In this document: positions 43,971-51,764 of the stretch, one piece after another
Numbering within the stretch: position 1 is the first letter of the stretch
How the letters are laid out: each line of letters begins with the position of its first letter
Made by a program: the position numbers and the translations under genes
Assembly (NCBI GenBank): GCA_000621985.1
Contig: JHWW01000001.1
Location: 248,001-312,000, forward strand
Direction: 5' to 3'
Source of the DNA: Lachnospiraceae bacterium V9D3004
GTDB taxonomy: Bacteria; Bacillota; Clostridia; Lachnospirales; Lachnospiraceae
DNA: 64,000 bases
Notes under the pieces: generated by a model
Told to the model about the DNA's origin: nothing
Databases searched by the model: none
The model's input: only the letters and a program-made list of their open reading frames with translations

Positions 43971-44720
43971 ATGGAAAAAAACGAAAAGAAGAATTGTACA
44001 AAAGAAGATACGTCAGAACTAACGGAAAAATTTGTATATGCATTTAATACTGAGAGTTTAGACGTATTTTATTGTATTATCTCAGAAAATAATCCATCGT
44101 ATAACGGTTATGATGAGCCCGGAACAGTGTATAACGATGCATTTTATTACAATATGCGTCAGTTACATCAGGAAAAAGGCGACATGGAGATAGGATATTA
44201 TATACATAATGGAATTGTACGTACTAAGATCCCATATATAAAAGGATATGGTTGGTTTGATATTAGTGCTGATGAAAAAGGAAAGATGTGCCGGGTAAAA
44301 TCATATCCTTTTGACAGAAAAGGAATCAATTTTGTTCAAAGTGGAGAAAAGATTGATATGAATATATTTGAAGATTTTCCTGTCATTATTTCTGTGGGAA
44401 TTATTCAGAAAAATAAAAAAGAACGGTTCGCATTAAAGGCTATTTTTGATAATGGAGAAATAAAAAAATATGTCATTTCAATATCGGAAGAATTGGAAGC
44501 AGTATCTTACAGAAGACATGTGTTTTCAGATGGGATATGGAGATCGGCAGTAATAGAAAATAATCCCGAACCAACTGAATCATGGTATGATGGTTTCAAG
44601 TGGTGTAGACCGGTAGTAAGATTTAAGAATGGTTATATAATATCCGGAATGACAATTTATTATGAAGGTGAGGTGATGCCGGATGAAGACAGCATACATA
44701 ATGATGGGCATTCAGGGTAG
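43971..44720 (+). CDS. Unknown protein with DUF2442-like C-terminus
   Basis: 249 residues from ATG 43971 (GGGTGA upstream). The first half (YAFNTESLDVFYCIISEN) I cannot place. The C-terminal 120 residues (FALKAIFDNGEIKKYVIS, VSYRRHVFSDGIWRSAV, VVRFKNGYIISGMTIYYEGE) look like the small DUF2442-type fold, which often sits beside toxin-antitoxin or nuclease genes. The resemblance is weak. Its stop is 38 bases inside the next gene, so the two are translationally linked. Confidence 0.65.
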   Translation: MEKNEKKNCTKEDTSELTEKFVYAFNTESLDVFYCIISENNPSYNGYDEPGTVYNDAFYYNMRQLHQEKGDMEIGYYIHNGIVRTKIPYIKGYGWFDISADEKGKMCRVKSYPFDRKGINFVQSGEKIDMNIFEDFPVIISVGIIQKNKKERFALKAIFDNGEIKKYVISISEELEAVSYRRHVFSDGIWRSAVIENNPEPTESWYDGFKWCRPVVRFKNGYIISGMTIYYEGEVMPDEDSIHNDGHSG

Positions 44721-45123
44721 CGGAAAATCAACTTTTTGCACGCGTTTTCTGGGGAATGTAGAACGTATTAATCTTGATACTTTGCACACGCGTAACAAAG
44801 AAGCAACAATGATTGCCGAATGTCACCAAAAGGAATGTGACTATGTAGTGGACAACACCAATCCGACAAGGGCAGACAGGCAAAGATATATTCCGGCAGC
44901 AAAAGAAGCAGGATATCGGGTTGTGGGTTATTTTATGAAGTCAAGAATTAAGGAGTGTATTAAGAGAAATGAATTGCGGGAAGGAAAAGCAAGGATTCCG
45001 GCAAAAGCAATAGCAATGACATCGAATAAGTTGGAAATGCCTTCGCGTAAAGAGGGTTTTGATGAATTATATTTTGTTAGAATTGACGGAGATAATATGT
45101 TAATAAGTGATTGGAGGGACTAA
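44683..45123 (+). CDS. P-loop polynucleotide-kinase-like protein (AAA_33)
   Basis: 146 residues from ATG 44683 (AGGTGAGGTGAT upstream). P-loop GIQGSGKST at 9-17 and a DNTNPTRADRQRYIPAAKEA segment (Asp at about 56, the catalytic-base position of 5'-OH polynucleotide kinases), followed by lid residues R in KSRIKECIKRN. It matches the kinase half of T4 Pnk-type enzymes without the phosphatase. It would phosphorylate 5'-OH ends, possibly RNA. It directly precedes a Thg1 gene (one base gap), which needs 5'-phosphorylated RNA ends. A small-molecule kinase of the same fold is the alternative. Confidence 0.8.
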   Translation: MKTAYIMMGIQGSGKSTFCTRFLGNVERINLDTLHTRNKEATMIAECHQKECDYVVDNTNPTRADRQRYIPAAKEAGYRVVGYFMKSRIKECIKRNELREGKARIPAKAIAMTSNKLEMPSRKEGFDELYFVRIDGDNMLISDWRD

Positions 45124-45124
45124 G

Positions 45125-45898
45125 ATGAATTTTGATGAACTTGATGCAAAAATGAGAGTATATGAGCAGTCCATAGATCAGGTGATATTGCCGGATATGT
45201 ATATGGTTGCAAGACTTGATGGAAACAGATTTACAAGGCTTACAAAAGAAATATGTAAGTTTGAGGCACCGTTTGACATAAGATTTCGTGATATGATGGT
45301 GGAGACCGTTAAGGCGCTCATGAATTACGGCTTCCGTGTTGTATACGGTTACACGGAAAGTGATGAGATATCATTGCTCTTTCATCCGGAAGAGAATACA
45401 TTTGGAAGAAAAGTGCGAAAATATAACTCAATACTTGCCGGAGTTGCGAGTGCGTCATTTTCAATGAATCTCGGTCAACAGGCAATATTCGACTGTCGCA
45501 TGGTGCCACTGACGAATCTCAGAGTAGTGCAGGATTATTACAGGTGGAGACAGGAAGATGCTCACAGGAATTCATTGAATTCCCACTGCTACTGGATGCT
45601 CCGTAAGCAGGGTAAAAATGTGACAGAAGCAACTAAGATGCTTGAAGGTCAATCGGTTGCTTATAAGAATGAAATATTATTCCAAAATGGAATTAATTAT
45701 GATGATCTTCCAAGCTGGCAGAAACGTGGCATAGGTGTGTATTGGGACACATTTGAAAAGAAAGGATTCAACCCTGTTACCGGCAAGGAAGAAACTGCCC
45801 TGCGGAGAATGCTTAAAGTAGATGAAGAATTGCCTTTGCGGGACGAATATTCCGAGTTTGTTGTGGAACGTTTGGAAAACAGTATGAAGGAAGGGTGA
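45125..45898 (+). CDS. Thg1-like 3'-5' RNA polymerase (tRNA-His guanylyltransferase family)
   Basis: 257 residues from ATG 45125 (GGAGGG upstream). The palm domain has ARLDGNRFTRLTKE (Asp32) and YGYTESDEISLLFH (Asp80, Glu81), the metal-binding residues of Thg1; HRNSLNSHCYWMLRK takes the place of the HINNLYN motif. Family members add nucleotides to the 5' end of RNA in the reverse direction, either G-1 on tRNA-His or template-directed repair of truncated 5' ends. Bacteria encode G-1 in the gene, so repair is the likelier job here (inference). Catalytic residues are intact. It follows a kinase gene without a gap. Confidence 0.92.
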   Translation: MNFDELDAKMRVYEQSIDQVILPDMYMVARLDGNRFTRLTKEICKFEAPFDIRFRDMMVETVKALMNYGFRVVYGYTESDEISLLFHPEENTFGRKVRKYNSILAGVASASFSMNLGQQAIFDCRMVPLTNLRVVQDYYRWRQEDAHRNSLNSHCYWMLRKQGKNVTEATKMLEGQSVAYKNEILFQNGINYDDLPSWQKRGIGVYWDTFEKKGFNPVTGKEETALRRMLKVDEELPLRDEYSEFVVERLENSMKEG

Positions 45899-46522
45899 AG
45901 AGGAAGAAGACTGGAAGGATTAAACGATACGAAAATTACTAAAAAATGGTAATGAAGTACAGATTTTGGTTAAAATTCTTAACTCTATATGATATACTGT
46001 ATCCTATAGGATTATTTGGCTTAACAAAGGAATAAAAATGAAAATACTCTTACAATGGGTTATGTAAGAATCTTATTGATTACAATATTCAGAAGATAGA
46101 TTTGATCTAAGCTCATAGCATCGGTTCTGCTGCAATTGACAAAAAGGGCTTAGTTTTCGTTAGAGGTTTGGGATGAATCTACGTATATTTCAAGTGTGTT
46201 ATTGGAAATATTATGAGTTTTGAGAAATCAGAAAAAACAAAAGGCAGGAGAATCTTGAAAAGTAATGAAGAAACTAATTTGTTAGACTTGTTCAGTGGTG
46301 CAAGAGGTTTGTCTGATTGATGTACAAAAAACAGATGAGCTTTTTGGTGGGAATTGGACAGAAGAAACTATAAAAGAATATGGGAGCATTCCTGCGAATG
46401 AACAGAAGTATTCAGGCAGAGGGAACATTCACTGTAATCAAATGGGACAGAACATACAAAAGGCTTTTTAGACGTGGGAGAAAAGCGGTAATTTTAGAGT
46501 TCACCTTGATAACATAAAACAA
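45899..46522 (+). other. Decayed non-coding stretch after Thg1
   Basis: About 620 bases without a supportable intact gene. Short phases resemble coding: near 46050 the frame reads LTMGYVRILLITIF, which has a hint of the serine resolvase start; 46213-46320 is a methyltransferase fragment (separate entry); 46322-46471 reads VQKTDELFGGNWTEETIKEY and more, unrecognised. Frequent stops in every frame point to relics of mobile DNA. Confidence 0.5.
46213..46320 (+). pseudogene. Truncated DNA (cytosine-5) methyltransferase start
   Basis: A 35-codon frame from ATG 46213 ends ETNLLDLFSGARGLSD. LLDLFSGA(G)GLS is motif I of C5-cytosine methyltransferases (binding S-adenosylmethionine), with Arg for the usual Gly. 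The reading frame stops at TGA 46318 immediately after the motif and nothing else of the enzyme follows. I judge it a relic, not a gene. Confidence 0.5.
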
Positions 46523-46555
46523 AGGCATCTGCCCAAAATAAGATCAGATGCCTTG
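46523..46555. terminator. Bidirectional terminator
   Basis: AAGGCATCTG (46523-46532) pairs with CAGATGCCTT (46546-46555). On the minus strand it lies after the solute-binding protein stop and is followed by TGTTTTATG. A second small hairpin, AGGCTG-TTTTTTTA-CAGCCT, adjoins it at 46561-46580. Confidence 0.7.
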
Positions 46556-46630
46556 TTTATAGGCTGTTTTTTTACAGCCTGCTTTGTGCGATTATCTTCC
46601 GGTATAACTTACTATTGCATCATCCATAAC

Positions 46631-47926
46631 TCATTGGGAAAAAGAGCCATAAGTCGAAACAGCCTCGTCTATGGTCAGTTCGCCTGTTGCAAATCCGTAA
46701 ACTGCCATCCTAAACTGTATAACTGCATCATCTGTGAGTCCGAATTCTTCGGGCGACAGAATCCGAGATTCAGGAACGTTTCCGAACGCAGCATACATAC
46801 TGTTGACAGACAAATCTTTTGTCGGTGACATAAGGCCTTTGTTTCCTGCCATTTCGTTCAGTTCCCTCGAGGTGATCAGAAAACGCATAAATTCGTTGGC
46901 AACGTCCAGATTCGAACTCTCTTTGTTGACCGAAAACTGAAGATTAGGTATGTCAAGGAAGTACGCGCCTTCGTCTGACATGGGGACAGGTACAAAAGTA
47001 TATGTAAATGGTTTTTCTGTAAAAGCTTCAGAAACGCTTTCGCGTTTCCTTGTACCGGAAACGGCATCTCCGGCACAGATCATCATAGGAATATCCCCTT
47101 CAAAGAAGCGGAGAATCACCGCATCATAGTTGTTTTCAATGGTATTGCAAGCATCGATATCCACACAGTCGTCGTTTAGGAACTGCCCCACTTTATCAAG
47201 GGTGGGTCTCATATATTCACCTGCTGAAGGATCAAGATCGTTCAGTTTCTTTACAGCTTCTGCATCACTTGCCACGGTTGAACAAAAGAGAGGATAGCTG
47301 ATCATTGTGTAAAGGGATGTTTTTTCCTGAGCAGTATAGCCCATCATGGGATTTTCATAGCCTTTTTTACGAAATTTGTGGCACACGGATACTAGCTCCT
47401 CATAGGTCGAAGGAATGGTAAGACCTTCTTTTTTGAACAGATCGTCATTTACAAGCATTCCGTAGGTACTCGAGAAAACCGGAACCATAGGAAGTGAGCC
47501 ATCATCTGTCTTCAGAAGAATATTGCTTCGTATACAACTTAGGTCAATACCCAATGCCGGGTCAGCAAGATTCTCAGCATGATCTATAGATTCCTTATAC
47601 TGTTCGCGACCATACATCCAAGAGTTGTTGACGTAGATGTCTGGGGCATCATTTCCGTTCAGAACTGTGCCAACCATGTTATTATAGTCATCAATCTTGG
47701 TGTATACAAGTTCCACATTAGGATAATACTCGTTGAAACGATCAAATTCTGTTTCCAGTGCCTCAAAGTTATCATAACCGCCCGCAACATTGATATGACA
47801 TTTACTGGAAGTATCAAGAGTCGGTCGAAAGATGTCCTCTGTCTTTGCCTCCTGCCCTACATAGCCGCATGCTGTCAGACTCTGAAGAATCATTACAGCA
47901 GCAAAAACACACATTATTCTTTTCAT
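46631..47926 (-). CDS. Extracellular solute-binding lipoprotein coupled to hybrid kinase
   Basis: 431 residues. Lipoprotein signal with lipobox LTAC (Cys about 20), then a family-1 sugar-binding fold: GYDNFEALETEFDRFNEYYP, NDAPDIYVNNSWMYGREQYK, PVFSSTYGMLVNDDLFKKEG. Sugar or oligosaccharide binding is likely. Its start overlaps the stop of the upstream hybrid kinase gene by four bases (ATGA). No permease or ATPase gene is next to it, so it is more likely a sensor partner of the kinase than part of a local importer. The paired arrangement is known in Lachnospiraceae. Confidence 0.85.
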   Translation of the reverse strand: MKRIMCVFAAVMILQSLTACGYVGQEAKTEDIFRPTLDTSSKCHINVAGGYDNFEALETEFDRFNEYYPNVELVYTKIDDYNNMVGTVLNGNDAPDIYVNNSWMYGREQYKESIDHAENLADPALGIDLSCIRSNILLKTDDGSLPMVPVFSSTYGMLVNDDLFKKEGLTIPSTYEELVSVCHKFRKKGYENPMMGYTAQEKTSLYTMISYPLFCSTVASDAEAVKKLNDLDPSAGEYMRPTLDKVGQFLNDDCVDIDACNTIENNYDAVILRFFEGDIPMMICAGDAVSGTRKRESVSEAFTEKPFTYTFVPVPMSDEGAYFLDIPNLQFSVNKESSNLDVANEFMRFLITSRELNEMAGNKGLMSPTKDLSVNSMYAAFGNVPESRILSPEEFGLTDDAVIQFRMAVYGFATGELTIDEAVSTYGSFSQ

Positions 47927-50487
47927 AAGAGCTCCTTTCCCATTTGTTTGTTTATTATTTTACTTTCTTTGAGCCTTCGGATTTCTTTGATGACAAGCTT
48001 TATATCAATAGGTTTTGCAATATGTCCGTTCATCCCCGCATCCAAGCATTCTGTGACGTTTTCAGAGAACGCGTCTGCGGTCATGGCGATGATCGGAATA
48101 GATGATGCCCATGAGTTTTCCAACTCTCGAATCGCTCTTGTTGCATCGAGTCCGTTCATTATTGGCATCTGCACGTCCATAAATACAAGATCATAACTGC
48201 CTTCCGGAGCTACGCTCAACTTGTCCACGCAAATACGCCCGTTTTCTGCACGATCGCATATGATGCCATGCATGTTAAGTATATTGGAAATAATCTCCCA
48301 GTTAATATCTATATCCTCTGCAACAAGAATGCGGATACCATTAAGATCAGAATAATCGTCTTGCGGTTCAACGGTTTTGGATTCTACACCAATAAGCTCA
48401 TTTATCTTATTATAGAGGGTGGAGCGGAAGATCGGTTTGCTTACAAAACCATTTGCACCTGCATCTTTTGCCTTATCCTCTATGTCTGACCAGTCGTATG
48501 CAGAGATCAGCAATATGGGAATATCTGCGTTAACCTCCGAGCGAATCCTACGGATTGTTTCAACTCCATCCATATCCGGCATTTTCCAGTCGATGATAAC
48601 TATGTTATAATCCTTTCCACTCTCATGCCTGCCGGTTATCATTTTGATCGCTTCTGCTCCGTTATGTGCCTGCTCTGCTACAGAGCCCAGAGCTTCAATC
48701 TCGTCGGATGTCGTTCGAAGCGTTATATCATCATCATCAACAATCAGAGCATCGATCTGATCAAGCCGTATTTCTTCAAGTTGTCTTTCGGCTTCAGGAA
48801 TATCAAGTGCGACGGTGAAAGTAGTTCCTTTCCCTTGCTCACTTTTGCATTCTATAGTTCCGCCCATCAGATCAACCATTTTCTTAGTAATTGCAAGCCC
48901 CAAGCCGGTTCCTTGAATACTGTTGACACGGCTGTCTGTTTGACGCGAGAACGGCTGATACATCGTCTCTATGAATTCCGGACTCATTCCAATGCCTGTA
49001 TCAGACACAACGTAGCTCATCTTTATGCAGCCGGGAACGGTACTTGCTTCCTCACGCATATCTACACTGACTCTTCCACCCGGTTCCGTATATTTGATGG
49101 CATTGGAGAGAATATTGATATATATCTGATTCAGGCGAAGCTGATCCGTATACAGGTATTCCTTTTCCATATGATCAACATGAAAATTGAACTCAATATT
49201 CTTTTCCTTAATCATCGGCTGCGATATATTTACAAGGTTTTCAACAGTCTCAACAATGGAGAATGTCATGGGGCTCAGTTTCAGTTTACCGCTTTCTACC
49301 TTGGAAATATCCAGAATATCATTGATCAGAGTCAGCAAATGATTGCTGGCTAGGCTGATCTTCCGAAGGCTTTCTTTAGTTGACGCCACATCCGAAAGAT
49401 TTTTCTCGGCAATGGCCGTAAGACCTATGATGGCATTCATGGGGGTGCGAATATCGTGTGACATGGTGGAAAGAAAATCGGTCTTTGCCTTATTCGCTAA
49501 GTCTGCTTCCCGGGCTGCCATTTGAAGACGCTTGTTCAAATAAAGCATCTGAAACAGGTCAAGCAAGAAAAGAATCAATAAACCCACAGAGATGACTCCT
49601 ACTAGAAGCCAGTTTTCTATATCGACATTGAGATCCTCCGATGGTACGAGACTCAGCAGAGTCCATCCGGCGGTAGAAGTAACAGGGGTAAAAGCAAGTA
49701 TACGCTCCTGTCCGTGTGAGTCCAGCATTGAGATTGTGCCTGTCGATGATGTGATCCTGTCAAACAACTCCTTCGTTGATGAGGCATCCGTCGTATTATA
49801 AGATCTATAGAATTCAAAAAAACTGGAATTCTTAAAACTGTATCCTTTGATGATATAATCTCCGTCAGCATCAATCAGGGAATACTCGGCATTAACAAAC
49901 TCTACTTGCGGAAAGACCCATTTCTGTTCAAGCTCTGAGACAGGTACTACGCGCAATAGAAGAGCCGCCACAGAAGTCTCGTTTTCAGGATCTCGAAGTG
50001 TGATTCTGTTGCAAAAAGCCAGCGATTGTTCGCCATTCATCGGATTGGTGTAAGTACGGGTGACGTTTATCGATTTCCCGATCTCATCAATCCAGCCCAC
50101 ATCCTCAAGAAGATCCACCCGTTCATAAGAAACTGCGTAATCATCTGATGTGCCTTGTTTCGGACGTGTAGAAAGGCCTGTGAGCGTATCGAGAAGAATT
50201 AGATGCGCCGAAGTACTTGTAAGAACATGGGATGCGCGGATATAATCCGTCGCCTCCTCTATAGTCATGTTTTTATTGTTGATATAATTCGCCCAAACAT
50301 CGCAAATTCTCTGCTCACCATCAAGATAGTTTTCTGTCACATGTTCGATTGTGACCGTGATGTTTTCAAAATGTTCTATCTGTCTCTTGTAAGCAACTTT
50401 GTTTTCATATCCGGAATAGAGCGCAACGAAAATCAATATGGATGAAATAATGATCACGTTGATGAATATTATTAAGGTCTTTTTCAC
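47923..50487 (-). CDS. Hybrid sensor histidine kinase with two receiver domains
   Basis: 854 residues from GTG 50487 (GGAGGTCCAGGC upstream; an ATG nine codons earlier has no such site). Membrane helix (IIFINVIIISSILIFVAL), a large periplasmic Cache-like sensor (about 30-280), a second helix (about 285-305, WLLVGVISVGLLILFLLDLF), then HisKA with phospho-acceptor His in STMSHDIRTPMNAIIG (about 342), HATPase with VVSDTGIGMSPEF and GTGLGLAIT, and two receivers: IVIIDWKMPDMDG (about 577-700) and LVFMDVQMPIMNG (about 714-840). No DNA-binding output, so it relays to another regulator or is terminal. The SBP gene overlaps its end. Confidence 0.93.
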   Translation of the reverse strand: MKKTLIIFINVIIISSILIFVALYSGYENKVAYKRQIEHFENITVTIEHVTENYLDGEQRICDVWANYINNKNMTIEEATDYIRASHVLTSTSAHLILLDTLTGLSTRPKQGTSDDYAVSYERVDLLEDVGWIDEIGKSINVTRTYTNPMNGEQSLAFCNRITLRDPENETSVAALLLRVVPVSELEQKWVFPQVEFVNAEYSLIDADGDYIIKGYSFKNSSFFEFYRSYNTTDASSTKELFDRITSSTGTISMLDSHGQERILAFTPVTSTAGWTLLSLVPSEDLNVDIENWLLVGVISVGLLILFLLDLFQMLYLNKRLQMAAREADLANKAKTDFLSTMSHDIRTPMNAIIGLTAIAEKNLSDVASTKESLRKISLASNHLLTLINDILDISKVESGKLKLSPMTFSIVETVENLVNISQPMIKEKNIEFNFHVDHMEKEYLYTDQLRLNQIYINILSNAIKYTEPGGRVSVDMREEASTVPGCIKMSYVVSDTGIGMSPEFIETMYQPFSRQTDSRVNSIQGTGLGLAITKKMVDLMGGTIECKSEQGKGTTFTVALDIPEAERQLEEIRLDQIDALIVDDDDITLRTTSDEIEALGSVAEQAHNGAEAIKMITGRHESGKDYNIVIIDWKMPDMDGVETIRRIRSEVNADIPILLISAYDWSDIEDKAKDAGANGFVSKPIFRSTLYNKINELIGVESKTVEPQDDYSDLNGIRILVAEDIDINWEIISNILNMHGIICDRAENGRICVDKLSVAPEGSYDLVFMDVQMPIMNGLDATRAIRELENSWASSIPIIAMTADAFSENVTECLDAGMNGHIAKPIDIKLVIKEIRRLKESKIINKQMGKELL

Positions 50488-50657
50488 GCCTGGACCTCCA
50501 AAAAGCCAAATCATAGTCGTCAGAATACGATAGCTGGTATTCGAACGGCAAAAAGATTAAACGCAGCAAGAGCGCCACATAATGTAAAGGCTGGTAGTAG
50601 ATGCCGTGTTTATATGATACCATAATAATCAATGCTTTACAATGTTTTTCCTATAAA

Positions 50658-50795
50658 ATGATTCTGCTTGATTTGTCAGATATGGATATTAAGCCGATTG
50701 CAAAGAATGAGCTACATTTCAAAAAGTGGTTGTTAAACTATCCGTTCTATGCTAATGTAGATAGAGATGGGGTGAAGTTATATGCAAGACAGTAA
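50658..50795 (+). CDS. Small open frame overlapping the Nudix gene
   Basis: Frame of 45 codons from ATG 50658 (MILLDLSDMDIKPIAKNELH and on), ending 14 bases inside the Nudix gene. No convincing ribosome binding site. It could be the tail of a truncated gene or a chance frame. Not recognised. Confidence 0.25.
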   Translation: MILLDLSDMDIKPIAKNELHFKKWLLNYPFYANVDRDGVKLYARQ

Positions 50796-51528
50796 GGGAT
50801 CAATTAATGATGATGTCGGTCTTGCCTGGCAGGAAGTGAATGTGGAGCATATTGTGCAGGATCAGTGGATCGATTTCAGGAGGTCTGCGTTCAGGTTTCC
50901 GGACGGGAAGGTGTTCGAGCCATTCTATACGTACAGCCGGAGAGATTATGTTGTTATAGTGGCATCGGATACCGAAGGAAAATATCTGTGCGTACGACAG
51001 TTCAGGCAGGGGATTAAGGCGGTTACGACTGAATTTGTTGCCGGCGGGATCGAACGAAGCGACGGAAGGGAGTATGCAGCCGACAGGATGTGCTCCGAAA
51101 AAGAACAGGTAAGTGCGCCCCAAGAGGCAACGTCTGGCGAACTGGCAGCGTCAAGTGAAGCGATAACACTGAACAGTGAAGTAACATCTGAGAAAAAACC
51201 TGAATTTGCTATAGATGAGACGAAAACGTATGCGGAAGACACGCTCGCAGCCGCCAAGCGTGAGCTTCTCGAAGAGACCGGATATGAATCCGATGAATGG
51301 GAGCATCTTCTGACAGTGCCATCTAATGCGACGATAGCAGATAATTATGCGCATTTGTATGTGGCGCGTAATTGCAGACAGGTATCGGGACAATCGCTTG
51401 ATGAGACCGAATATCTAAATGTGGTTAAGTATACCGAAGAAGAGCTTGAGGAGATGATATCGAACGGCAGTTTCCAACAGGTGATGCATATCACAGCATG
51501 GCTACTGTCGCACAGGAGTGCAAAGTAA
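50782..51528 (+). CDS. Nudix hydrolase with an insertion in the Nudix box
   Basis: 248 residues from ATG 50782 (GGGGTGA upstream). The fold resembles ADP-ribose pyrophosphatases: RRDYVVIVASDTEGKYL, then VRQFRQGIKAVTTEFVAGGIE (81-91), later EDTLAAAKRELLEETGY (152-168, the E-X7-REL-x-EE-x-GU half of the Nudix box). The Gly-Ile-Glu and the Glu of the box, normally six residues apart, are separated by about 55 Ser/Glu/Ala-rich residues (about 95-149). The metal-binding Glu residues remain. It probably cleaves a nucleoside diphosphate derivative. The insertion may be a surface loop. Confidence 0.85.
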   Translation: MQDSKGSINDDVGLAWQEVNVEHIVQDQWIDFRRSAFRFPDGKVFEPFYTYSRRDYVVIVASDTEGKYLCVRQFRQGIKAVTTEFVAGGIERSDGREYAADRMCSEKEQVSAPQEATSGELAASSEAITLNSEVTSEKKPEFAIDETKTYAEDTLAAAKRELLEETGYESDEWEHLLTVPSNATIADNYAHLYVARNCRQVSGQSLDETEYLNVVKYTEEELEEMISNGSFQQVMHITAWLLSHRSAK

Positions 51529-51552
51529 TGGGCGCAAGTCGCCCATTTTTTC
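51528..51552 (+). terminator. Rho-independent terminator of Nudix gene
   Basis: ATGGGCG (51528-51534), loop CAAGT, CGCCCAT (51540-51546), then TTTTTTC. The stem begins inside the stop codon. Confidence 0.8.
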
Positions 51553-51703
51553 TGCAACAATACCCAAAACGTACACAGCGTACACAATGCATTTACAAGG
51601 TGTATCTGAATATTGTACAGAATGTGCTTATATCGGTTTTGTATCAACTTTGATGTCGGCTTTGTTGTCGACATTAAAGCGTCACATTTATTGACTAACG
51701 GTA

Positions 51704-51730
51704 TTGAAAAGTTGTATCATTATATATAAT
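51704..51730 (+). promoter_or_regulatory. Possible promoter for Ser/Thr kinase gene
   Basis: TTGAAA (51704-51709) and TATAAT (51725-51730) with a short 15-bp spacer, 35 bases before the kinase start. The spacing is below optimum, so this is tentative. Confidence 0.35.
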
Positions 51731-51764
51731 TAACATTCATTTCCGGAGAGGGGAATAGTGTGCC

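Noticed and set aside
43171-46630. tRNA gene (such as tRNA-His) next to Thg1
   Set aside because: No cloverleaf or CCA-ending acceptor stem was seen in the gaps.
46553-46828. Plus-strand frame over the end of the solute-binding protein gene
   Set aside because: It starts inside a terminator and opposes a clear gene.
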